Source: HyVt-477 sp965224605
Lineage (GTDB): Bacteria > Pseudomonadota > Gammaproteobacteria > Thiotrichales > Thiotrichaceae
NCBI GenBank assembly: GCA_965224605.1
Contig: CBDCZP010000016.1
Span: 1-64,000, forward strand
Length of the DNA stretch: 64,000 nucleotides
Reading direction: 5' to 3'
Positions 36,921-44,278 of this stretch are shown one piece after another. The notes under the pieces are model-generated. The model saw only the letters and a list, made by a program, of their open reading frames with translations. It searched no databases and had not been told where the DNA came from. Numbering within the stretch: position 1 is the first letter of the stretch; every line of letters starts with the position of its first letter. Both the position numbers and the translations under genes were made by a program.

Positions 36921-37265
36921 TTAAACTGCTGCCCTGATAGCAACATTTTCATTAATCAGGCGTTTAAACAGCGTGTGTTTGCCTGATCCTGCTGTGGTTG
37001 AATAAGAAGCCAACGATGCCACCGATGCCACTACAGGTTTTTCCGTAGCCATTGTCTGTTCTGTCTTAAGGGAATCTAGCTGGTCTTGCAGCTCATCTAG
37101 TTGTTGAGTCAGTTCAGTCTGTTTCTCAGCATTTTTATGCTTATACTGACGTTGCTGCCATAATTTCCAGGCAAGAAGACCACCCAAAACGACTACCGTA
37201 CCGGGCAGCAAATGAGCAGATAATGTATGTGCCGCCTTAATGGCAATTCCTTGAGTCTGTACCAC
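36921..37265 (-). CDS. Small membrane coiled-coil protein of the actin operon
   Basis: 114 residues from GTG 37265, with AGAGGA upstream. It has one membrane helix (about 19-36, LLPGTVVVLGGLLAWKLW), a basic stretch, a coiled coil (about 42-68, ELTQQLDELQDQLDSLK), a Ser/Ala linker and a C-terminal HTLFKRLINENVAIRAAV. No family is known to me. Place and layout suggest an adaptor linking the actin filament to a membrane, the job MamJ does in magnetosomes, but there is no sequence likeness to MamJ. Confidence 0.65.
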   Translation of the reverse strand: MVQTQGIAIKAAHTLSAHLLPGTVVVLGGLLAWKLWQQRQYKHKNAEKQTELTQQLDELQDQLDSLKTEQTMATEKPVVASVASLASYSTTAGSGKHTLFKRLINENVAIRAAV

Positions 37266-37325
37266 GATTATTCCTCTACTTAGGGAGCCTCTTCTAGTGA
37301 AGTCTGGTTAGATATAGGCTTATAC

Positions 37326-38135
37326 TTAATTAGGAAAACTCTCCAACATGCTAGAAATTCTAACATTCGTTGTATTTGCGGATTTCAGATAGCCATTGAT
37401 TTTTTCAGTTAGCCCATCAATGTCCGCACTTTGTTTCATATTGATTGCTTGCAAATCTGCATTCTGTTTTCTCAATTGTGCAATGAGTTCGTTCTGATTG
37501 AAAGATGATTTTTTCAGCTCCTGTTGTTTTCGTGCATATTCTGTTAAATCACTGTTTTGTTGCTCAATCGTTGAAACAGAACCTTGAGCCTTTTCTTGTA
37601 GTTGTTCAATAACGGATTGTTGATGTGTTGATGTATCTTCAAGCTTTCGTTGATTTTGCTCATATTCAACTAATGTTGCTTGCTGCTCCTCGGCGAGAAT
37701 AGCAGTACGCGCCACTTCACTTTGAGCCTGCTCCATAGTCTCTTTGAGGTAGATATTTTGTTTTGACTGATCATCATGGAGTTTTTCCAACTCTTCGAAT
37801 TGAGTACGATAAGAAGTCAGTCTTTGTACAATATTCAGCGTGTCTTTATGATCTTGTTTCAAGGTATTGAAAATTTCATCGGTCATATCATTTTGATGCT
37901 TCAAAGCAGTAATGACCCTCTGTTCTCCTTTTAGCTGGTCTGATAGCTGATGTATCTCGACATCTTTCTGTTCCAACTGGGATTCCAGATACTCCTTTTC
38001 TTTTTTCAGCGATTTCTTGGCTGCGCGTTCCACATATTCTTTTGATTTGCATAAGACACGCCCCATAAACCAGCTGATAAGGCAGGCAATGGCAACAACT
38101 AAAGCAAGCTCATACGCTAATGGTAAATCCGACAT
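37326..38135 (-). CDS. Membrane-anchored long coiled-coil protein
   Basis: 269 residues from ATG 38135, two bases after the OmpA gene stop. The N-terminal helix is LPLAYELALVVAIACLISWF (about 4-24). From about 35 to 245 it is almost unbroken coiled coil with heptads (EKEYLESQLEQKDVEIHQLS, QQATLVEYEQNQRKLED). The end is NVRISSMLESFPN. It resembles RmuC-like or structural coiled coils only in composition. It probably forms a scaffold with the actin and the BON-OmpA protein. Confidence 0.75.
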   Translation of the reverse strand: MSDLPLAYELALVVAIACLISWFMGRVLCKSKEYVERAAKKSLKKEKEYLESQLEQKDVEIHQLSDQLKGEQRVITALKHQNDMTDEIFNTLKQDHKDTLNIVQRLTSYRTQFEELEKLHDDQSKQNIYLKETMEQAQSEVARTAILAEEQQATLVEYEQNQRKLEDTSTHQQSVIEQLQEKAQGSVSTIEQQNSDLTEYARKQQELKKSSFNQNELIAQLRKQNADLQAINMKQSADIDGLTEKINGYLKSANTTNVRISSMLESFPN

Positions 38136-38137
38136 GT

Positions 38138-39160
38138 TCAAATACCCTCCACAATAAATTCAATGCGACGGTTTTTTGCCCGTCCTTTTGTTGTTTCGTT
38201 AGTCTCAAGCCTTTCACTGGCACCTTTGCCTTGTGTTTTTAAACGCTCAAGTGGCACACCACCCTCATTAAACAGCCATCCTTTGACTGCTTTTGCCCGT
38301 TGTTCGCTTAACTTCAGATTATCTTCATCGTTGCCTATGTTGTCAGTATGACCGGTAATCACGATAGTTGAATCGGCACAAAAAATTGCTGCATCAGCCA
38401 GCTCTCCCAGTAAGGAATCACTATTGCTGTCAATACTCGAACCACCGGATTCAAAGCGAATCTTCTCTTGTGACAACAAACGGTTAAACTCTTTTTGACA
38501 CACAATCGCTGCATTATCCAGCGCAACAATAGGGGTTGAAAAGGTATAACCTTGCTGCTGAAAAGGTTCAATAGCCTGTTTTAATGCTTGGACTTCTTTA
38601 GTCGTTGAAGCTTTTCCGGCAATACGTATCGTCTGACCTATCATCTGCACTGAAGCGAGCTTTAAGGTTTTTATCTCATTGAGCAGTGTTTCACTGAGCT
38701 GATCCCAATCTTCTGGTGCGCCTGCTCCGGTTTGTACATCATTTTGAATGCTGTTGTTGTTATATTCTGATACCAACTGCTGTGCTAAATGTGCTTTTTG
38801 CTCATCACCACTCACATAACCTTTCACAGTCAAGCTCTCACCGTTCCACTGTATATTCATCGTATACGGCTCAACAATAGGGGGTTGAATAGCATCTTCT
38901 ACCTGTTTGACATACCACAGGGAACGACTCATCTGTACGGCTTGTTGATGTTCCTTTATATCGGAGGTACTGCCGCTAATCACTATATTCCGGTCATTGG
39001 CTTCTACCTTTGTCCAGGTTAGCCCCTTGTTGTGTAAATACTGTTGTACCTGATCAGCGATACTGTTTGGGATCATTTGTGTATAGAGGGGGATAGTATA
39101 AACAAGCAGTAGTAGTATGATCAGAATGCCTATCAGCTGTACTGTCCATGTTCTTTGCAT
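38138..39160 (-). CDS. BON-OmpA family envelope protein
   Basis: 340 residues. One N-terminal membrane helix (about 7-26, VQLIGILIILLLLVYTIPLY) is followed by BON-like repeats (about 45-215, VEANDRNIVISGSTSDIKEH and QWNGESLTVKGYVSGDEQKA). The OmpA C-terminal peptidoglycan-binding domain is at about 230-338: IRFESGGSSIDSNSDSLLG, IVITGHTDNIGNDEDNLKLS, RAKAVKGWL and GKGASERLETNETTKGRAKN. The layout is like ArfA/OmpATb. It would tie the inner membrane to peptidoglycan and heads the actin operon. Confidence 0.85.
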   Translation of the reverse strand: MQRTWTVQLIGILIILLLLVYTIPLYTQMIPNSIADQVQQYLHNKGLTWTKVEANDRNIVISGSTSDIKEHQQAVQMSRSLWYVKQVEDAIQPPIVEPYTMNIQWNGESLTVKGYVSGDEQKAHLAQQLVSEYNNNSIQNDVQTGAGAPEDWDQLSETLLNEIKTLKLASVQMIGQTIRIAGKASTTKEVQALKQAIEPFQQQGYTFSTPIVALDNAAIVCQKEFNRLLSQEKIRFESGGSSIDSNSDSLLGELADAAIFCADSTIVITGHTDNIGNDEDNLKLSEQRAKAVKGWLFNEGGVPLERLKTQGKGASERLETNETTKGRAKNRRIEFIVEGI

Positions 39161-39319
39161 CAGGTTTGACCGTGGAAGACTATTTAGGTTTCTATCATAA
39201 CAATTAACTCCACGAGGCTTTTAGATCTTTTTTGTATAGTTTTGTTAAGTTCCATCTGTTAGAGAAAGATTATTTGTTATTCTTTATTAATAGCCCACTT
39301 TTCAGAGGAGACTTGAGTG

Positions 39320-40000
39320 ATGCATAAACAAGATACAAGTACAGAGCCGATGGCAATGGGTTTGAATAAAAAAGAAAAAATTGACGACGGACTTGATAAA
39401 AAGCAAATTCCCAACGAGATAACAGAAGATGTTTTATCGTCTCAACAGGCAGTATTACTTGATGAACTAACGACACGATTGAGCCATACCCAGACCGAAC
39501 TCGACATGAAAGCTCAAACGATTCAGGAACAGGAAGCCAATAGCATTGTAACGAAACATGTGCTGGCAGGTTCAGCCATGGGGCTGGTTCCACTTCCCCT
39601 ATTCGATCTTGTCGCCTTAACAGGTACTCAGCACAATATGTTAGATCTCTTGAGTGATCATTATGGTGTGGAATTTGATAGCAACAAGGCTAAATCAGCA
39701 TTGATCGCACTGCTTGGCGGGTCAGTACCCACGCTCACCTTGTTAGGCTTAGGCAGTGCGTCTAAACTCATTCCTGGCATTGGTACATTAGGCGGGAATG
39801 CCAGCCTAACACTGTTAGGTGGAGCTACAACCTATGCGACGGGGCAGAGTTTTATTAAACACTTTAGTACAGGTGGAACTTGGAACGACTTCGATGCTAA
39901 TAAATTGTCGAGCTTTTTCAGGAAAGAATTAGCAGAAGGTAAGCATTTTATTCAACGACATATTAAATCAAAGCGGATAGCAGTTACTGAAAGTAGCTAG
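39320..40000 (+). CDS. DUF697 membrane protein (paralogue 3)
   Basis: 226 residues from ATG 39320 (AGAGGAGA upstream; a GTG directly before is the other option). A short coiled coil (about 40-75) precedes DUF697: IVTKHVLAGSAMGLVPLPLF, DLVALTGTQHNMLDLLSDHY, GLGSASKLIPGIGTLGGNAS and YATGQSFIKHFSTGGTWNDF. It is divergent from the actin operon, 159 bases away, so the two share an intergenic control region. Confidence 0.85.
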   Translation: MHKQDTSTEPMAMGLNKKEKIDDGLDKKQIPNEITEDVLSSQQAVLLDELTTRLSHTQTELDMKAQTIQEQEANSIVTKHVLAGSAMGLVPLPLFDLVALTGTQHNMLDLLSDHYGVEFDSNKAKSALIALLGGSVPTLTLLGLGSASKLIPGIGTLGGNASLTLLGGATTYATGQSFIKHFSTGGTWNDFDANKLSSFFRKELAEGKHFIQRHIKSKRIAVTESS

Positions 40001-40089
40001 TTAGCATCCAGAAAGACACTCATATTATCGTTTTGAAACAGCCCACCGCAAAAGAAAATCTTGCAACGGGTGTCACAAAAGCTACGATT

Positions 40090-40271
40090 TGTAGGTCGGA
40101 TAAGGAACGCCATCCGACAAGCTGCTGAATTAACAGTTCTTTGTCGTATGGCGCTCGGCAATTGCTCCTCGACTTTTAGTTCCAGACAAAGTCTACCTTC
40201 TACATCCATGTAGGCGTGCTTTGCCCTACTACGGTACATCCATGTACCTATATCGCTTATGCGACCTACAT
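40090..40271. repeat. 182-bp element bounded by 14-base inverted repeats
   Basis: TGTAGGTCGGATAA at 40090 and TTATGCGACCTACA at 40258 are inverted repeats with one mismatch. Inside are further short inverted pieces (GGAACGCCATCCGAC; CATCCATGTA twice). It has no coding capacity. This is a REP/BIME or small non-autonomous mobile element. The rest of the gap 40001-40349 shows nothing. Confidence 0.6.
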
Positions 40272-40349
40272 TCATCTTTTACAACACCCTCTTGCCGCTG
40301 CTCGGTTTTTTATTCTAAATAACTGCGGTATCAAGTGCCTAACAAACCC

Positions 40350-40735
40350 TCATTGCTTACGCATCACCATATAAGCATGCACATAATCCATCCCATGCTG
40401 ATCGGGGGCTTTAACAACCTCTGCGTGATAAGCGTCGTAATACCGCTCAATAATCGTCTGACGCGCTTCAAGGGATCGTTGTTCAGACAACCCGCTGAAA
40501 AGGGTATTTTCTGTCCAAGAACGCAAGGTGGGAATATACGCAGTCGCAAATTGGGTCGCATCCCATTCACCTGCCTGAAAACGTGCTGCGTAGGGACATT
40601 TTATAACCTTTGTCGTTATTTTCTCCAACCGTAAACCGACTTGATAGGCCACACCCTTGGGCTTTGCAAAAGGTGCTTGGCATTCTTCCACGGTACGATA
40701 ATATTGTGGCGTTCACTCAGTCCAGTATTAAAACT
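40350..40735 (-). pseudogene. SAM methyltransferase-family C-terminal remnant
   Basis: Text GLSERHNIIVPW in one frame is followed by EECQAPFAKPKGVAYQVGLR, KCPYAARFQAGEWDATQFAT and AYIPTLRSWTENTLFSGLSE in the other, to the stop at 40350. This is the last 110 or so residues of a SAM-methyltransferase-like protein. The SAM-binding half is absent: the sequence switches to the SnoaL gene at about 40735. Confidence 0.6.
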
Positions 40736-41592
40736 TTCCGTTATCGTTTTTCCATTCATCTCTCGGAGGAATTTCTTCGGTAGTATCCCAATGCTCAACA
40801 ATTTTTCCATTTGAAATTCGAAAAAGATCATAGAATGCGGAATGTGCAGCATTAAATGAACCTTCGCTAACAGAAAGTACAAAGTTCCCTTCAGCTAGAA
40901 TACGATGATTTTTTTTGTACTCTCTCATGTTAATACTGTTTGACGCATGTTCAGATAATATTTTGTGAAATAAAGACAAATTATCAGTGATAAGAGGGTT
41001 ATGCTCGATGTATAAAGAGTTGCATAAGTCCATTCAGTAACTAAACCATGAAAGCTTACAATCACACGAGGTTTTCTAGAAAAAGCTGAATATACTTTTG
41101 CAACTATTAATAATGGTTTTCATCTATATAGTCTTTTAGAGTATCAAGTTGATCATCAATAAGAACCTCATTAACAAAAGAGCTTACAATATCTCTGTTG
41201 ACTTCAGTTTTATCGAAATCGATTACTTGGGTTGATCCATCAACCATCGTGTGCCCAGAAGAGTTTGGTCCCTGTCTATGTTGAATATTATCCCAATGCT
41301 CGACGGTTTGGTCACCTTCAAACCTAAAGAATTCAAATCCAATATTTGAATTAGAAAAGTCATATTCAGTATGGGCGAAGATGTAATCGCCATCTTCGAA
41401 GACACGAACAATATTGACGCGTGGACTACTTTTGGATAAGCGCTTGAATAATGTAGCCAAGCCTTCACCACCCTCGTGTGTTTGTGGGTTGTGCTGAATG
41501 TATTTATTCTGATTAACTACAGCTACTGATGATGCATCACCAGTTTCTATCCCTTTCAGTAACGCACAAATTTGTTTCTTTCTATTTAACAT
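40728..41592 (-). pseudogene. SnoaL-like (NTF2-fold) tandem protein, split by a small insertion
   Basis: From ATG 41592 (MLNRKKQICALLKGIETGDA) a first SnoaL-like domain runs through YIQHNPQTHEGGEGLATLFK to VEHWDNIQHRQGP and TLKDYIDENHY, then stops at 41107. The second domain resumes as IEHNPLITDNLSLFHKILSE and ends VEHWDTTEEIPPRDEWKNDN at 40728. An 88-bp segment with terminal inverted repeats sits exactly between them. NTF2-fold proteins of this type bind or isomerise small molecules; the precise role is unknown. Confidence 0.65.
41018..41105. mobile_element. 88-bp miniature element inside the SnoaL gene
   Basis: AGTTGCATAAGT at the left and ACTTTTGCAACT at the right are inverted repeats with 11 of 12 bases matching. 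The element separates two parts of one protein. No clear target duplication was found. Confidence 0.55.
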
Positions 41593-41600
41593 ATCAGCTA

Positions 41601-42011
41601 TTAGTGAATACTCTCTTGATAAATGCGTTTCCACAAATACCCAAGGGCAAGTAGAGCAGGAATAATAAGTATAACTATCACCATTGGTACGCTTGATTTA
41701 ATGACTTCAACATTTAAGGCATATACTGTAATAACATCAGATAGGTCGGTCAACACCCTAACAATTAATATAACAAGTAACGCTTTGTGACTCCTAAGGA
41801 GTAATGCAATTATTATCCCAAGAGCTGCAGTTACGTTTCTAGTAATATAAAGTTGCGTCACATAGTCCAATTCGGAAACTCCGGGTATAAAATTTCCTGG
41901 GTTCATTGCCGTTCCAGCCGAGAAGAAAAGGACTAAACCAATTTGAACAAGTACGACTATCCATACCCAAATGGGTAAGAACTTTTTGCTGTGATCATTT
42001 CTGTTATTCAT
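41601..42011 (-). CDS. Four-helix membrane protein of unknown function
   Basis: 136 residues. Hydrophobic helices at about 12-32 (LPIWVWIVVLVQIGLVLFFS), 50-68, 72-92 and 108-128 (VPMVIVILIIPALLALGYLW). It has a polar start (MNNRNDHSKK). The downstream SnoaL gene begins at 41592, 9 bases past its stop, so the two are probably co-transcribed. I do not recognise the family. Confidence 0.6.
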   Translation of the reverse strand: MNNRNDHSKKFLPIWVWIVVLVQIGLVLFFSAGTAMNPGNFIPGVSELDYVTQLYITRNVTAALGIIIALLLRSHKALLVILIVRVLTDLSDVITVYALNVEVIKSSVPMVIVILIIPALLALGYLWKRIYQESIH

Positions 42012-42159
42012 GATAATTACCTTTAATTAATAGTTTGTGAGTGTACAGAATAATATTATCTAGTTCTTGCGAGGGCAGAATACACAATTTGTTCATTTCT
42101 CAGGTTTTTCGCTAAGCCTCCCTTTCTGGACGCTTGCTAAGGACTGAGGATTGAATAAG

Positions 42160-44163
42160 TTAAGTAGATGGTTTTGGTTGAAAGCTTTGTATAGGATCAT
42201 TCTCCTGTGTTCTTTGGATCGGCTTTTTAGGTGTGGATTTTGAGAGCTGCAAGCCAGTTATGAAGGCCAGGCTATACAGCAGGCTGGATTGAACCGGGCC
42301 GAAACCCAGCAACGGCACTGCCAAGGCATTGGTTGCTCCAAAACCAATCCATAAACTCATGCTTTTGCCCAGACCCTTATGCAGATGGATTGCCATATCA
42401 AACAGGTTATCAAACGGAGCGAGGCTATCTTCCAGCATTATAATCTGGGCCACTTCACTGGTCAGAGCCGAAGCACTGCTAAGACATATTGAGACGTTAG
42501 CCTGTTTCATGGCAATCGCATCATTCAGACCGTCGCCTACAAAACAGACCCGGTGACCCTGGTCTTGTAATTGTTTGATCAAGGCGGCCTTGTCCTCTGG
42601 CAACACCTCGCTATAAGCAGCATCCAGTTTCAACTGCATGGCGAGTCGTTCAGTAGGAGCTTGCTGGTCGCCTGAAACGATAGCCAGTTGTTCGAATCCG
42701 CGTTTTCGTAAAGAGCTGATAAGCTGGGGGACTTCTGGACGTAATCGAGGATGCAGTTCAAGTGCACCTGCTATATTACCATTGACTGAAACCAGTATAA
42801 AAGTGTGTCCGGCAGCGTGATGCATGGCTGACTCAATCTCTTCCGGCAAGGTCTCATTGCCGCTTGACTGCTGAATAAAACGCTGGCTTCCGACCCTTAT
42901 CTCTTGACCTTCAATGGTTACTGTAACACCCATTCCCAGATCATAGCTGCTGTTGCTGACTTCAGGTAATGGTAGGGTTTGTTCAACGGCTTTATCCACG
43001 ATAGCCTTCGCAACGGGGTGTTCTTGACGTTGCTCCGCTGCGGCAGCTAAAGAGAGCAAAGTGTCTGCATCGTATTCTGCACAGGTAATAACGTTAGCTA
43101 CTTCCTGATGGCTCTGGGTCAGCGTACCGGTTTTATCGAACAGGATAATATCAATATTTGGGAGCTCTTCCAGCACACGACCATCTTTGATAAAGACACC
43201 TTGTTGGGTGATCCATCGCATATGCGCGGCTGTCTGCACAGACAGCATGGAACGCACCGTATTCAGTGGCGCACTGAACAGCAAAGCCAATGCAGAACTT
43301 ACGCTAATAACGGGAGCAAGGGCGGCGCTGCCGATCATTAGTGGAAGCGCGACTTGGTCTGCCCAAGCTTCGCCTTTGAGTTGTAATTGTGTTTTGTAAT
43401 CTCGGGTCTGAAGCAGCAGGGTATTGAGTTTATCAATCCGAGTTTGTTCGCCACTGTGCTGTGCTTTGATGACGATGCGTCCACTGAGTACAATCGTGGC
43501 GGCCATGACAAAATCATTGACGGTTTTTTCCAGTGGATTCGCTTCCCCCGTCAAGGCTTGTTGGTCGATCAGGGCGCTCCCCATGCTGATAACCCCATCT
43601 ACAGGGATGGCTTCACCCGTGGTGACGATCACGGCATCACCCGCCTGGATCTGTGTCAGTGGTATTTGTTTCTCGATTGCACCGCTGATAACCCAGACAG
43701 TTTCAGGTGCCTGATGATAGGTCATGGCTGCTAGGCGGGCTGAATCTTCACGGCTTTGTGCAACCAGGTAACTACTAACGTGGTAAACCACATTATGCAT
43801 CGCAGCAGCGAAATTATTGTTAATGCCGATCAGTAGTACCGTCACGAAAGCACTGTAGCTATCATTGGTGATTTTTTTGTCCGTGCGTAAGGTTTGAATG
43901 GCACGTTCTATAATAGGGGCTGTGTTATAGCTGATGATTCCAATACTGAGCAGTGTCAGAGGTGGGTAGATAAAGTAGCCTACGGAAACCATAGCGGCCG
44001 AAGCGCCACTAATTTTCGCATGATGCAGGTGTTCATGTCTTTTAGGTTCATCATCTGCTGGTGTCACTTCCTGGTTTTTTGGTGTACGGCGAGTCTGTAG
44101 TGCTTCTATTATCTGTTTTCCTAGATAGACACCTGCCAAAATGCCCATGCTGCTTAATAGCAT
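42160..44163 (-). CDS. P1B-like P-type ATPase without HMA domain or CPC motif (copy 2)
   Basis: 667 residues. There is no CxxC domain at the N-terminus. The basic/His segment DEPKRHEHLHHAKISG precedes the first helices. The actuator has LTGEANPLEK. The ion-pathway motif reads LLFSAPLNTVRS where CPC would stand (Ala-Pro again). Phosphorylation is at Asp 343 in LFDKTGTLT; also EHPVAKAIVD and VGDGLNDAIAM. It ends in a Gln/Pro/Lys tail. It belongs with copy 1, but the two are well diverged. It lies directly downstream of the TAXI-DUF697 gene on the same strand. Confidence 0.85.
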   Translation of the reverse strand: MLLSSMGILAGVYLGKQIIEALQTRRTPKNQEVTPADDEPKRHEHLHHAKISGASAAMVSVGYFIYPPLTLLSIGIISYNTAPIIERAIQTLRTDKKITNDSYSAFVTVLLIGINNNFAAAMHNVVYHVSSYLVAQSREDSARLAAMTYHQAPETVWVISGAIEKQIPLTQIQAGDAVIVTTGEAIPVDGVISMGSALIDQQALTGEANPLEKTVNDFVMAATIVLSGRIVIKAQHSGEQTRIDKLNTLLLQTRDYKTQLQLKGEAWADQVALPLMIGSAALAPVISVSSALALLFSAPLNTVRSMLSVQTAAHMRWITQQGVFIKDGRVLEELPNIDIILFDKTGTLTQSHQEVANVITCAEYDADTLLSLAAAAEQRQEHPVAKAIVDKAVEQTLPLPEVSNSSYDLGMGVTVTIEGQEIRVGSQRFIQQSSGNETLPEEIESAMHHAAGHTFILVSVNGNIAGALELHPRLRPEVPQLISSLRKRGFEQLAIVSGDQQAPTERLAMQLKLDAAYSEVLPEDKAALIKQLQDQGHRVCFVGDGLNDAIAMKQANVSICLSSASALTSEVAQIIMLEDSLAPFDNLFDMAIHLHKGLGKSMSLWIGFGATNALAVPLLGFGPVQSSLLYSLAFITGLQLSKSTPKKPIQRTQENDPIQSFQPKPST

Positions 44164-44278
44164 AGTAATGTAACTCCAGATTTTTGTAGAGTGATAAGCA
44201 TATTCAATATTTGTCTGCTGTTGCTTGTCCGAAGAATCTGTTCTCGTATCTCACAAGCTATCAGCTACCTACTCCTAT

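Noticed and set aside
40270..40890. Extra small genes on the plus strand between 39.9 and 40.7 kb
   Set aside because: They lie opposite the methyltransferase remnant or inside the inverted-repeat element and look like shadows.
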